A program made the position numbers and the translations under genes. A DNA stretch of 64,000 nucleotides from Actinomycetospora lutea (lineage in GTDB: Bacteria > Actinomycetota > Actinomycetes > Mycobacteriales > Pseudonocardiaceae). The notes beneath the pieces are model-generated. The model was not told the DNA's origin, did not search any database, and saw only the letters and a program-made list of their open reading frames with translations. Positions 24,763 to 32,937 of the stretch are shown piece by piece. Numbering within the stretch: position 1 is the first letter of the stretch; every line of letters starts with the position of its first letter. The stretch lies in NCBI RefSeq assembly GCF_028737205.1, contig NZ_JAQZAL010000014.1, positions 62,001-126,000 on the forward strand, given 5' to 3'.

Positions 24763-25286
24763 CGATCCCCCGTCACCTGGTGGCACGCCATCCAGTTGTG
24801 CACCAGGGATGACGCGGCGACCGGTCGTCCACGACGGTTTCGCGGTGCCGGCGCGTCGGGTACCGGGCGGTGGCCACGATCCCCGGCGTGTCGGTGTCGC
24901 TCACCCGGCCGATCACCCGTCATCCTTCCGGTGGTTGCGGGACGTTCGCGGCGTGATCGAGACCGTTCGTGGCCCCTCGGGAGCACGGTCGGTAGGTCGG
25001 TGTTCCGCAGGTGGGTGATCCGGTGGTCCATCGGCCGAGTGGCCCTGGGCCGTCTGCCGCTCGTCGTGGACTCCGTCCGCTTCGGCGCGACGACCGGTCG
25101 GTGTCCTCAAGGTCGTTCGTCCGTGTCGTGCAGCAGAACGCGTGGGAACTCGCGGTCGTCGCGCGGCGTCCCTCCACGGGGTGATCTACCCGGACCCCCA
25201 CCGGGTCTCCTTCGTTGCTGAGACAGACGCGGAGGGGCCGTTCCATCCAGGACGGCGCGGGACCCGCGTGCGAGGGGAGCGCAGAC
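24763..25286. other. 524-base region without a recognised gene
   Basis: A 141-codon frame (24796-25221) exists but has Arg/Ser-rich composition, no known motif and poor codon pattern, so I do not call it. The first part holds the malic enzyme terminator. The last 70 bases should hold the promoter and GAGGGGAG ribosome site of the GGDEF-EAL gene. No riboswitch fold was recognised. Confidence 0.5.
24776..24807 (+). terminator. Hairpin after malic enzyme gene
   Basis: CCTGGTG(g)CAC and GTGCACCAGG form an imperfect stem starting 13 bases after the stop. Confidence 0.5.
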
Positions 25287-27977
25287 GTGGGGAGTGCCGT
25301 GCCGGTGCCGGGCTCGCGTGGCCTCGCCCTCGCCGCCGGGGCGAAGCACCGGGCCGGGGCGCTCGCGGTCCTGCCCCCCGCGGACGGCGGCCCCGAGGGC
25401 GGTGTGTCGTTGCCGCCGGGCGCCGCGCTGCACCACGACGTCCACGGCCGCGTCGTGGCCGTGCGCGACCAGGTCGCCCACCTCGTCGACCCCGCCGGCA
25501 CCGTCGAGCCGCGCGGGATGCTCGGCCGCCCGTTGCACGACCTGCTCGTCGCCGTCGCGCCCGTCGACCCCGGCGCGGGTCCCGAGGGCCTGCTCACCGC
25601 GCGGCTGCGGCGGGTGGCGGCCGCGCCGCTGCCGGTGCACGTCGTGGTCTGGCGGGACGCGGTGGGCGGCGCGACGCTGGTGCTGGTGCCCCAGGCGGCC
25701 CCGTCGCCCCCGTCGCCCCCGTCGCCCCTGTCGGGCCCGGAGAGCGCCACCGCCGCCGACCTGGCCGACGGGCCCTCCGCGGCCGACGTCGAGCGCATCG
25801 CCGGGCTGGGGCACTGGGAGGTCGACCTCACCTCCGGCTCCGCGTGGCTCTCGCCGGTGCTCGCCGAGCTGCTCGGGATCGAGGCGCGCCCCCGGCGGCG
25901 CGCGGAGGACCTCCTCAACGCGCTGCACCCCGCCGACCGCGGCGGGTTCGTGCGCCGCTGGACGGCCCTGGTGTCCGAGGGCGCGCCGCTGGAGGCCGAG
26001 GCGCGCCTCGGCGACGGCACCGGGCGCATCCTGCAGCTGCACGCCGCCCTGCGTGCCGACGGCACCGTGCTCGGCACCGCGTCCGACGTCACCGCCCGGC
26101 GCCAGGCCGAGGAGCGGCTGCGCGCGCTGACCCAGCGCTTCACCGACCTGCTCGCCGTCGCCCCCGTCGGCATCGCGCTCTTCGACGACGACGAGCGGCT
26201 GGTCAAGGCCAACCAGGCGCTGTGCCGGCTGCTCGGCCAGGGCCCCGAGGCGCTGCGCGGCCGGCGCGCCGACGAGCTGCTCGACCTCGCCGCCGAAACG
26301 GCCGAGGGGCCGGGGCCGGTGACGCCGCTGCTCTCGCGGCCGGCGGGTTCGGCGGGGTCGGTGAGCTGGTCGTGCGCGCCGCGGGCGCTGCGCACCCGCG
26401 AGCGCGGCGCGGGCGGCGCCGCCGCCGACCCGGTGTGGTGCGAGCTGCACGTCTCGGTCTCGGTGCACGACGACGGCGGCGTCACCCACCTCGTCGTGTT
26501 CACCGACGTCACCGACGCGCGGCGGGTCGAGGCGAGCCTGCGCCACCAGGCCATGCACGACGAGCTCACCGGCCTGCCCAACCGGCGCGCGCTCACCACG
26601 ACGGTCTCGCGGCTGCTCGCCGGCCCGACGGCGCGACGCACCGGGGTGCTGTTCTGCGACCTCGACAACTTCAAGCGGGTCAACGACTCGCTGGGTCACG
26701 ACGCCGGGGACGAGCTGCTCGTCGAGCTCGCCGCGCGGCTGCGCGAGCGCCTGCCCGCCGGGTGCGCGGCCTCGCGCAGCGCCGGCGACGAGTTCGTCGT
26801 GGTGTGCGCCGACGTCGACCTGCACGGCGGGCTGGACGCGCTCACGGCCACGGTCGCGGGCATCCTGCGCACCGCGATCCCGGTGCACGGGCAGCTCGTG
26901 CGGATCTCGGCGACCGTCGGGGCGGCGGTCGGCGCGACCATCGGTGCCGACGCGCACGCCGACCCGTCCCAGCCCGAGATCGACCCGACGGCCGACCCGG
27001 TCGAGCAGGTGCTGCGCCGGGAGCGCGCCACCGAGCTGGCGGGCCTCGACCCGGCGCCGGCGCACCCGGGCACCGGCGACCTCATGCGCTTCGCCGACGC
27101 CGCGCTCTTCGAGGCCAAGAGCGGCGGCACGGGCCGGTTCGCGCTCGCCGACGAGGCGATCATGAAGGGTGCCGACGAGGCGCTGCGCCTCGAGACCCAG
27201 CTGCGCGAGGCCATGGTCAACGACGAGCTGGTGCTGCACTTCCAGCCGGTCGTCGGCGCCGACGGTCGCGTGCAGACCGCCGAGGCGCTGGTGCGCTGGC
27301 AGCACCCCGAGCACGGCCTGCTCTTCCCCGACAAGTTCCTGCCCGTGGCCGAGGCCGCCGACCTGATGGGCGACCTCGACCGCTGGGTGCTGCGCACCGC
27401 CGTCCGCGAGGCCGCCGTGTGGCCGCCGTCCGGCCCCGACGGCACGGTGCCCTCGGTGGCGGTCAACCTCGCGGGGCTGCTGCCCGGCGACCCCGACTTC
27501 CTCGACACCGTGCACGAGGCCGTCACCGTCGCGGGCCTGCCCTACGACCGCCTGGTGCTCGAGCTGGTCGAGACCTGCCTGGCCGACCTCCCGTCGACGA
27601 CCCTGCGCGAGATGAACGAGCTCATCGCCGCCGGTGTGCGCTTCGCGGTGGACGACTTCGGCACCGGCTACTCCTCGCTCTCGCGGCTGACGGGGCTGCC
27701 CGCGCAGATCGTCAAGCTCGACCGCGGCTTCGTCCGGGGCGTGGCGACCGGCGAGTCCGACCGCGCCGTGGCCCGGGCCGTCGTCGACCTCACGGCCGCC
27801 ATCGGGCAGATCTGCGTGGCCGAGGGCGTCGAGGACGAAGACCAGTTCGCGGTGCTGCGCGACCTGGGCGTGCACGCCTACCAGGGCTGGCTGTTCGCCC
27901 GCGCGATGCCGGGCGAGGCGTTCACGCAGCTGCTGCGCCGGGGGCCGCTGACGCCCGAGGACCGCCGGGCGGGCTGA
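25287..27977 (+). CDS. PAS-PAS-GGDEF-EAL cyclic-di-GMP enzyme
   Basis: The 896-residue protein has a poorly defined N-terminal 165 residues, two PAS-like sensor domains (about 170-275 and 285-410), a GGDEF domain (about 422-620) and an EAL domain (about 636-890). The cyclase signature reads AGDEF rather than GGDEF, and there is an insert of about 45 residues before the terminal ADAALFEAKSGG strand, so cyclase activity is uncertain. The EAL domain looks active: EALVRWQHP, ELVET, DDFGTGYSSLSRL, KLDRGF and AEGVED are all present. No membrane helix is seen. GTG 25287, after GAGGGGAG, is the preferred start. Confidence 0.88.
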   Translation: MGSAVPVPGSRGLALAAGAKHRAGALAVLPPADGGPEGGVSLPPGAALHHDVHGRVVAVRDQVAHLVDPAGTVEPRGMLGRPLHDLLVAVAPVDPGAGPEGLLTARLRRVAAAPLPVHVVVWRDAVGGATLVLVPQAAPSPPSPPSPLSGPESATAADLADGPSAADVERIAGLGHWEVDLTSGSAWLSPVLAELLGIEARPRRRAEDLLNALHPADRGGFVRRWTALVSEGAPLEAEARLGDGTGRILQLHAALRADGTVLGTASDVTARRQAEERLRALTQRFTDLLAVAPVGIALFDDDERLVKANQALCRLLGQGPEALRGRRADELLDLAAETAEGPGPVTPLLSRPAGSAGSVSWSCAPRALRTRERGAGGAAADPVWCELHVSVSVHDDGGVTHLVVFTDVTDARRVEASLRHQAMHDELTGLPNRRALTTTVSRLLAGPTARRTGVLFCDLDNFKRVNDSLGHDAGDELLVELAARLRERLPAGCAASRSAGDEFVVVCADVDLHGGLDALTATVAGILRTAIPVHGQLVRISATVGAAVGATIGADAHADPSQPEIDPTADPVEQVLRRERATELAGLDPAPAHPGTGDLMRFADAALFEAKSGGTGRFALADEAIMKGADEALRLETQLREAMVNDELVLHFQPVVGADGRVQTAEALVRWQHPEHGLLFPDKFLPVAEAADLMGDLDRWVLRTAVREAAVWPPSGPDGTVPSVAVNLAGLLPGDPDFLDTVHEAVTVAGLPYDRLVLELVETCLADLPSTTLREMNELIAAGVRFAVDDFGTGYSSLSRLTGLPAQIVKLDRGFVRGVATGESDRAVARAVVDLTAAIGQICVAEGVEDEDQFAVLRDLGVHAYQGWLFARAMPGEAFTQLLRRGPLTPEDRRAG

Positions 27978-27999
27978 CCCCCGCGCTGAGACCGGTATC

Positions 28000-28013
28000 A
28001 CACCGGCCGGTGT
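28000..28013. promoter_or_regulatory. Perfect palindrome upstream of osmoprotectant operon
   Basis: ACACCGGCCGGTGT is a perfect 14-base palindrome, 102 bases before the ABC ATPase start and 22 bases after the GGDEF-EAL stop. It could be an operator or part of a terminator; the sequence alone does not decide. Confidence 0.4.
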
Positions 28014-28114
28014 CGCGGGGCGGTGATCGGTCGCGGCTGTCGGGGCCGCCGATTACATTCCGCCTCGACTCGGTGGCCGACCCTGTGCCGCCGGCGGGAC
28101 CCGGGAGCCAGTAC

Positions 28115-29206
28115 GTGATCGAGTTCCGGGACGTGGGGAAGCGGTTCGCCGACGGCACGGTGGGGCTGGAGTCGCTGTCACTCACGGCACGCGAGGGCGA
28201 GATCACCGTGCTGGTCGGGCCGTCGGGCTGCGGCAAGACCACCTCGCTGCGCACCGTCAACCGCATGGTCGAGCCCACGTCGGGCGCGGTGCTCCTCGCC
28301 GGGCGCGACGTCGCGCAGGGCGACCCGGCCGAGCTGCGCCGCGGCATCGGCTACGTCATCCAGCAGGCAGGCCTCTTCCCGCACCGCCGCGTGATCGACA
28401 ACGTGGCCACCGTCCCGGTGCTCCAGGGCCTGTCGCGGCGCGAGGCGCGGGCGCGGGCGGCCGAGGTGCTCGAGCGGGTCGGGCTCGACGACGCGCTCGC
28501 CCAGCGCTGGCCCGCCCAGCTCTCCGGCGGCCAGCAGCAGCGGGTCGGCGTGGCCCGCGCGCTCGCCGGCGACGCGCCGGTGCTGCTCATGGACGAGCCG
28601 TTCTCCGCAGTCGACCCCGTGGTGCGCGTCGAGCTCCAGGACGAGCTCCTGCGCCTGCAGGCCGACCTCGGCAAGACCATCCTGTTCGTCACCCACGACA
28701 TCGACGAGGCGATCCGCCTGGGCGACCGGGTGGCCGTACTGCGCGTCGGCGGCCGGCTGGCCCAGTTCGCGCCCCCGGACGAGCTGCTCGCCCAGCCCGT
28801 CGACGACTTCGTGTCCGGGTTCGTGGGGCGCGACCGCGGCTACCGGCGGCTGGGCTTCCTGCCGGCCACCGCGCTGCGGCTGGTCGACCTGCCGACCCGC
28901 GCCGACGCCAACGGCGACACGGCCGGTCCCGCGGTCCCGGGGGAGTGGACCGTGCTCCTCGACGGCAGCGAGCGCCCTGCGGCCTGGCTCGGCCCCGACG
29001 GCGCGCGCCACGACCTCGGCTCGGTCTACGTCACCGACGGCGACGACGCCGCGGCCGACGCCGCCGGCACGCTGCGCGGGGCCCTGGACGCGGCGCTGAG
29101 CTCGCCGGCCGGACGCGGGGTCGCCGTCGACGGCGCCGGCCGCTATCGCGGCGGGGTCGACACCGACGACGTGCTGGCGCTGCTCGACAGGAGCGCCCCC
29201 CGGTGA
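28115..29206 (+). CDS. Osmoprotectant ABC importer, ATP-binding subunit (OpuCA-like)
   Basis: The 363-residue protein is a glycine betaine/choline-type ATPase: Walker A GPSGCGKTT, Q-loop VIQQAGLFPHR, signature LSGGQQQRVGVARAL, Walker B VLLMDEPFSAVD and H-loop FVTHDIDEA. Past residue 245 is an acidic tail in place of standard CBS repeats, ending with GVDTDDVLALL. It powers uptake through the two permeases that follow. GTG 28115 is preferred for its GGGAG site; GTG 28085 is also in frame. Its stop overlaps the next start (GTGA). Confidence 0.9.
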   Translation: MIEFRDVGKRFADGTVGLESLSLTAREGEITVLVGPSGCGKTTSLRTVNRMVEPTSGAVLLAGRDVAQGDPAELRRGIGYVIQQAGLFPHRRVIDNVATVPVLQGLSRREARARAAEVLERVGLDDALAQRWPAQLSGGQQQRVGVARALAGDAPVLLMDEPFSAVDPVVRVELQDELLRLQADLGKTILFVTHDIDEAIRLGDRVAVLRVGGRLAQFAPPDELLAQPVDDFVSGFVGRDRGYRRLGFLPATALRLVDLPTRADANGDTAGPAVPGEWTVLLDGSERPAAWLGPDGARHDLGSVYVTDGDDAAADAAGTLRGALDAALSSPAGRGVAVDGAGRYRGGVDTDDVLALLDRSAPR

Positions 29207-29838
29207 GGGCGTTCGGCTACGACATCGACGAGCTGGTGATCGCCCACGTCCTGCTCGCGGTCGTCCCGGTGATCCTGGGCCTGGTCATCGCCCTGCCGCT
29301 GGGGTGGTGGGCGCACCGCTCGGCGGGTGCCCGCCGGGTCCTCGTGCCGCTGTCCGGTGCGCTCTACACGGTGCCGTCGCTGGCGCTGATCGTCTTCATC
29401 CCGGTGCTGCTGGGCACGCCGATCCTCAGCCCGGTCAACGTCGGGCTGACGCTCACGATCTACACGGTCGCGCTGCTCGTGCGCAGCGTGGCCGAGGCGC
29501 TCGACGCCGTGCCCGCCACGGTCACCACGGCGGCCACCGCGGTCGGCTACCGGCCCGCGGGGCTGTTGTTCGGCGTCCAGCTCCCGCTCGCCGTCCCCGT
29601 GCTCACCGCCGGCATCCGGGTGGCGTCGGTGTCGGCGTTCTCGCTGGTGACGGTGGGTGCCCTCGTCGGCATCCAGTCGTTGGGCACGCTGATGACCGAC
29701 GGGTTCCAGCAGGACTACACGGCGATGGTGGCCACCGGCATCGTCGGCTCGGTCCTGCTCGCCTTCCTCTTCGACGCGCTGTGGCTCGCGCTGGGCCGCA
29801 CGCTCTCGCCGTGGGCTCGCGCCGGGGCGGGGGTGTAG
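29203..29838 (+). CDS. Osmoprotectant ABC importer, permease 1 (OpuCB-like)
   Basis: The 211-residue protein has five to six membrane helices and the BPD_transp_1 fold: HVLLAVVPVILGLVIALPLGW, LYTVPSLALIVFIPVLLG and the cytoplasmic coupling region EALDAVPATVTTAATAVGYR before the LFGVQLPLAVPVLTAGIR helix. It forms half of the transmembrane channel for a quaternary-amine-type osmolyte. It overlaps the ATPase gene by 4 bases and is followed after 2 bases by the second permease gene. Confidence 0.9.
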   Translation: MRAFGYDIDELVIAHVLLAVVPVILGLVIALPLGWWAHRSAGARRVLVPLSGALYTVPSLALIVFIPVLLGTPILSPVNVGLTLTIYTVALLVRSVAEALDAVPATVTTAATAVGYRPAGLLFGVQLPLAVPVLTAGIRVASVSAFSLVTVGALVGIQSLGTLMTDGFQQDYTAMVATGIVGSVLLAFLFDALWLALGRTLSPWARAGAGV

Positions 29839-29840
29839 GC

Positions 29841-30581
29841 GTGCTCGGACGTCTCGTCGAGTGGTTCTCCGCGCCCGCGCAGTGGAGCGGGTCCGCCGGC
29901 ATCCCGACCCGGGTGCTCGAGCACCTCGGCTACACGCTGCTCGCCGTCGCCATCGCCGCGGTCATCGCGCTGCCGCTGGGCGCGGTCATCGGGCACACCC
30001 GCCGCGGCGGGCTCGCGGTCGTCGGCGTCGCCAACGGCCTGCGGGCGCTGCCCGAGCTGGGCGTGCTCGTGCTGTTCGTGCTGCTGCTGGGGCTCGGCCT
30101 GCTGCCGCCGACGCTCGCGCTGGTGCTGCTCGCCATCCCGCCGATGCTCGCCGGGGCGTACTCCGGGGTCGCGGGCGCCGACCCGGGCGCCGTCGACGCC
30201 GCGCGCGGGATGGGGATGCGCGAGTCGCAGATCCTGCTGCAGGTCGAGGTGCCCGCCGCCGTGCCGCTCGTGCTCGGCGGGGTGCGGTTCGCGACGCTGC
30301 AGGTGGTCGCCACCGCGACGATCGCCGCCTACGTCGGGCTGGGCGGCCTCGGGCGCTACATCATCGACGGCTTCTCGGTGCGCGACTTCCCGCAGATGCT
30401 CGGCGGCGCGCTGATCGTCGCGGTGCTCTCCATCGTCGTCGAGCTCGTGCTCCAGCTCCTCGGGCGGTTCGTGACGCCCGGTCCCGACCGTCTCCGGCTC
30501 CGTGGCCGTCCCGACCGCCACGCTGCCGCGGCCCCGTCCTCCGTTCCCACCCCGCCATCCCCAGAGAGGCCCGACCGATGA
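29841..30581 (+). CDS. Osmoprotectant ABC importer, permease 2
   Basis: The 246-residue membrane protein is the second BPD_transp_1 permease, with HLGYTLLAVAIAAVIALPLG, ANGLRALPELGVLVLFVLLL, the coupling-loop sequence DPGAVDAARGMGMRESQIL, and IAAYVGLGGLGRYIIDGF. The Pro/Arg-rich last 30 residues are cytoplasmic and unusual. The GTG start is 2 bases after the preceding TAG; its TGA overlaps the lipoprotein gene's ATG. It should pair with permease 1 as a heterodimer. Confidence 0.9.
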   Translation: MLGRLVEWFSAPAQWSGSAGIPTRVLEHLGYTLLAVAIAAVIALPLGAVIGHTRRGGLAVVGVANGLRALPELGVLVLFVLLLGLGLLPPTLALVLLAIPPMLAGAYSGVAGADPGAVDAARGMGMRESQILLQVEVPAAVPLVLGGVRFATLQVVATATIAAYVGLGGLGRYIIDGFSVRDFPQMLGGALIVAVLSIVVELVLQLLGRFVTPGPDRLRLRGRPDRHAAAAPSSVPTPPSPERPDR

Positions 30582-31504
30582 TCCGATCTCCCCGCGCGCT
30601 GCTCCTGGCCGCGGTCGCCGCCGTCGGCGTCCTCCTCGCCGGGTGCGGGGGCGGCTCCGACCCGCTCGCCACCCAGCCCGCCGCGCCCTCGGCGCAGGGC
30701 ACCGTCCGCATCGGCTCGGCGAACTTCACCGAGAACCGCCTGCTCGCCGAGATCTACGCGAGCGCCCTGGAGTCCAAGGGCGTCACCGTCGAGCGGCGCT
30801 TCGGCATCGGCAGCCGCGAGACCTACTTCCCGGCGCTGCAGCGCGGCGAGATCGACCTGGTGCCCGACTACACCGGCAACCTGCTGCAGTTCCTCAACCC
30901 GCAGGCCACGGCCACGGCCTCCGACCAGGTCTACCAGCAGGTCTCCGGTGCCCTGCCGCCCCAGCTCCAGCTGCTCGCGCAGAGCGCCGCGGAGGACAAG
31001 GACGCCGTCGTCGTCACCCGCGCCTACGCGACGCAGAACAACCTGCGCTCGATCGAGGACCTCGCCCCGCTGTGCTCGACGATCGCCTTCGGCGGCCCGC
31101 CGGAGTTCCAGCAGCGCTCGTACGGCGTCCCCGGCCTGCAGCGGATCTACAACTGCACGTTCCGCGAGTTCCGCGCCCTCGACGCGGGCGGGCCGCTGAC
31201 CGTCGCCGCGCTGCGTGACGGCACCGTCCAGGCCGCCGACCTGTTCACCACCGACGCCTCGATCCCCGAGAACGACTTCGTCGTGCTCGAGGACCCGCGC
31301 TCCAACTTCGCCGCCCAGAACGTCGTGCCGCTGATCAACCGGACGAAGTCGTCCGACCCCCGCGTCACCGACACGCTCAACCAGATCTCGGCGAAGATGG
31401 ACACCGCCCAGCTGACCCAGCTCAACCAGCGCCTCGCCGGGCCCGACCGCCCCGACCCCGCCACCGTGGCCCGCGACTGGCTGAACTCGGCGGGCATCCA
31501 GTAG
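30578..31504 (+). CDS. Osmoprotectant ABC importer, substrate-binding lipoprotein (OpuCC-like)
   Basis: The 308-residue protein has a lipoprotein signal peptide ending in the lipobox LLAGC (Cys24 or near), then an OpuAC-type periplasmic-binding fold: GTVRIGSANFTENRLLAEIY, RRFGIGSRETYFPALQRGEIDLVPDYTG and TTDASIPENDFVVLEDPR. It captures a compatible solute such as glycine betaine, choline or proline betaine outside the membrane and delivers it to the two permeases. It is the last gene of the four-gene operon and its start overlaps the permease stop. Confidence 0.92.
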   Translation: MIRSPRALLLAAVAAVGVLLAGCGGGSDPLATQPAAPSAQGTVRIGSANFTENRLLAEIYASALESKGVTVERRFGIGSRETYFPALQRGEIDLVPDYTGNLLQFLNPQATATASDQVYQQVSGALPPQLQLLAQSAAEDKDAVVVTRAYATQNNLRSIEDLAPLCSTIAFGGPPEFQQRSYGVPGLQRIYNCTFREFRALDAGGPLTVAALRDGTVQAADLFTTDASIPENDFVVLEDPRSNFAAQNVVPLINRTKSSDPRVTDTLNQISAKMDTAQLTQLNQRLAGPDRPDPATVARDWLNSAGIQ

Positions 31505-31519
31505 TAGCGGCTCCGGGCG

Positions 31520-31550
31520 CGCCGATCACCGTGTGCCAGGGTGATCGGCG
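31520..31550 (+). terminator. Perfect hairpin between osmoprotectant operon and cobW-like gene
   Basis: CGCCGATCACC (31520-31530) pairs perfectly with GGTGATCGGCG (31540-31550) around a 9-base loop. It may end the importer operon. Because its second arm contains the AGGG ribosome site and the first base of the next GTG start, it could also restrict translation of the GTPase gene. Confidence 0.6.
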
Positions 31551-32551
31551 TGCCCCGTCGCGTCCCCGTGGTGCTGGTCGCCGGTCACCTCGGTGCCGGC
31601 AAGTCGACGCTGGTCAACCACCTGCTGCGCCGCGCCGACGGGGTCCGGATCGGCGTCGTCGTCAACGACTTCGGCGCGATCGGGATCGACGCGATGCTCG
31701 TGGCCGGGCAGGCCAGCGCCGTGACCTCGCTGGCCGACGGCTGCCTGTGCTGCACCACCGACGCCAACGGCCTCGCCGCCCTGCTCACCGAGCTGACGGC
31801 GCCGGCCGCGCGCCTCGACCTCGTCGTCGTGGAGGCCAGCGGCCTCGCGGAGCCCCGCGAGCTGGTGCGCCTCCTGCTCGACGCCATCGCGGGGGAGGCG
31901 CGGCACGCGGCGTACGGGGTCCTGGTCGTGGTGGTCGACGCCGTGGAGGGTGCCGGGGAGCCCGACCCGTCGGTCCGGCTCGCCGACCTCGTCGTGCTCA
32001 ACCAGGTCGACCGCGTCGACGACCCCGCCCCGCTGCTCGCCGCGCTGCGGGCGGTCGCCCCCGGCCCGGTGCTCCCGGTGGTCCGCGGGGCGGTGGACCC
32101 GGCGCTGCTCGTCGACCCGCCGGCCCGTCGCGGCCCGCCCCGGTCGGGGCAGCTGTCGTTCGACGTGCTGCTGCGCGAGGTCGCCGGCGACGAGCACCCG
32201 CACGCCACCGGGGAGAGCGTCACCGTGGAGCGGGACACCCCGCTGGACCCCGCGCGGTTCGCGGCGTTCCTCGAGGCGGGGCCGACCGGCGTGTTCCGGT
32301 CCAAGGGCGTGGTGCGCTTCCCCGGCGCCGCCCCGTTCGTCGTGCAGACGGTCGGCACGGCGATCCGGGTGCGCCCGGCACCCCGCTCCGCCGACGTCGC
32401 CGGCGCCCGGCTCGTGTTCCTCGGCGCCGGGCTCGACGCGGCCGCCCTGCACGCGGCGGTCGACGCCTGCGCGGCCGACCCCGCGGCGGGCGAGCCGTCT
32501 CTGTTGCCGGTGCTGCGCTACGAGGAGTCCGACCGCGTCGACGCCGTCTGA
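31550..32551 (+). CDS. CobW/COG0523-family metal-chaperone GTPase
   Basis: The 333-residue protein has the G3E GTPase motifs: Walker A GHLGAGKST (residues 12-20), the metal-binding CxCC in DGCLCC, EASGLAEP, and NQVD as the base-specificity motif; the C-terminal CobW_C domain contains SKGVVRFPG. These GTPases insert or allocate zinc, cobalt or other metals. GTG 31550 is placed 8 bases after AGGG; GTG 31541 is an alternative. No cobalamin or zinc-uptake gene lies nearby, and no Zur-type box was seen, so the metal is undetermined. Confidence 0.88.
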   Translation: MPRRVPVVLVAGHLGAGKSTLVNHLLRRADGVRIGVVVNDFGAIGIDAMLVAGQASAVTSLADGCLCCTTDANGLAALLTELTAPAARLDLVVVEASGLAEPRELVRLLLDAIAGEARHAAYGVLVVVVDAVEGAGEPDPSVRLADLVVLNQVDRVDDPAPLLAALRAVAPGPVLPVVRGAVDPALLVDPPARRGPPRSGQLSFDVLLREVAGDEHPHATGESVTVERDTPLDPARFAAFLEAGPTGVFRSKGVVRFPGAAPFVVQTVGTAIRVRPAPRSADVAGARLVFLGAGLDAAALHAAVDACAADPAAGEPSLLPVLRYEESDRVDAV

Positions 32552-32680
32552 TCGGGAGGTCAGGAGCACGTGGTGCACCGCCACGGCCCGGGCGAGGTGG
32601 ACGAGGTGCCCGTGATCTCCGGCCGACGGCGCCGGGCCGGACGCGACGTTCTGGCCGAGGGTGCCCCTCGCCCGTCTGTG

Positions 32681-32703
32681 CGAGCGAAGGGGCCCTTCGC
32701 TCG
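32681..32703. repeat. Family C intergenic hairpin, copy C1
   Basis: CGAGCGAAGGG and CCCTTCGCTCG flank a single G in a perfect palindrome, lying between the convergent cobW-like and DUF6104 genes. Its GAGCGAA/TTCGCTC ends resemble copies C2 and C3. A terminator function for both genes is likely. Confidence 0.6.
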
Positions 32704-32754
32704 GAACCGGCGAGCGGCCGAACCCGGCGCGCCCGCGCAGTCGGCAGTCGCGCC

Positions 32755-32931
32755 CTACTCGTCGTCGCTGTCGTCGCGGGCGAGGAACGTCGCGAACCGG
32801 TCGGCGGCGCCGGCGTGCTCCGGGTGGGCGTCGACGAAGGCGCGGAGGCGGTCGGCCAGCCAGGCCAGGCTGACCTCCTCCTCGCCCCGCCGCTCCTCGA
32901 GCTCCTCGATCCCGCGGTCGGTGAAGTACAC
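32755..32931 (-). CDS. DUF6104 family small protein
   Basis: The 58-residue acidic protein starts MYFTDRGIEELEERRGEEEV and continues SLAWLADRLRAFVD, which matches the DUF6104 family found beside the 2-oxoglutarate dehydrogenase gene in actinobacteria. The GTG start is 6 bases downstream of the kgd stop, so it is almost certainly translated from the kgd mRNA. It is predicted helical and cytoplasmic; function is unknown. Its constant company suggests a role tied to the Kgd complex, but this is inference. Confidence 0.85.
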   Translation of the reverse strand: MYFTDRGIEELEERRGEEEVSLAWLADRLRAFVDAHPEHAGAADRFATFLARDDSDDE

Positions 32932-32937
32932 GAGCAG

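Noticed and set aside
24796-25221. A 141-codon frame in the gap after malic enzyme
   Set aside because: Arg/Ser/Gly-rich, no recognisable motif, no ribosome site; left as non-coding.
27978-28114. A riboswitch before the osmoprotectant operon
   Set aside because: Only a 14-base palindrome is clear; I could not fit a ydaO-type or other known aptamer.
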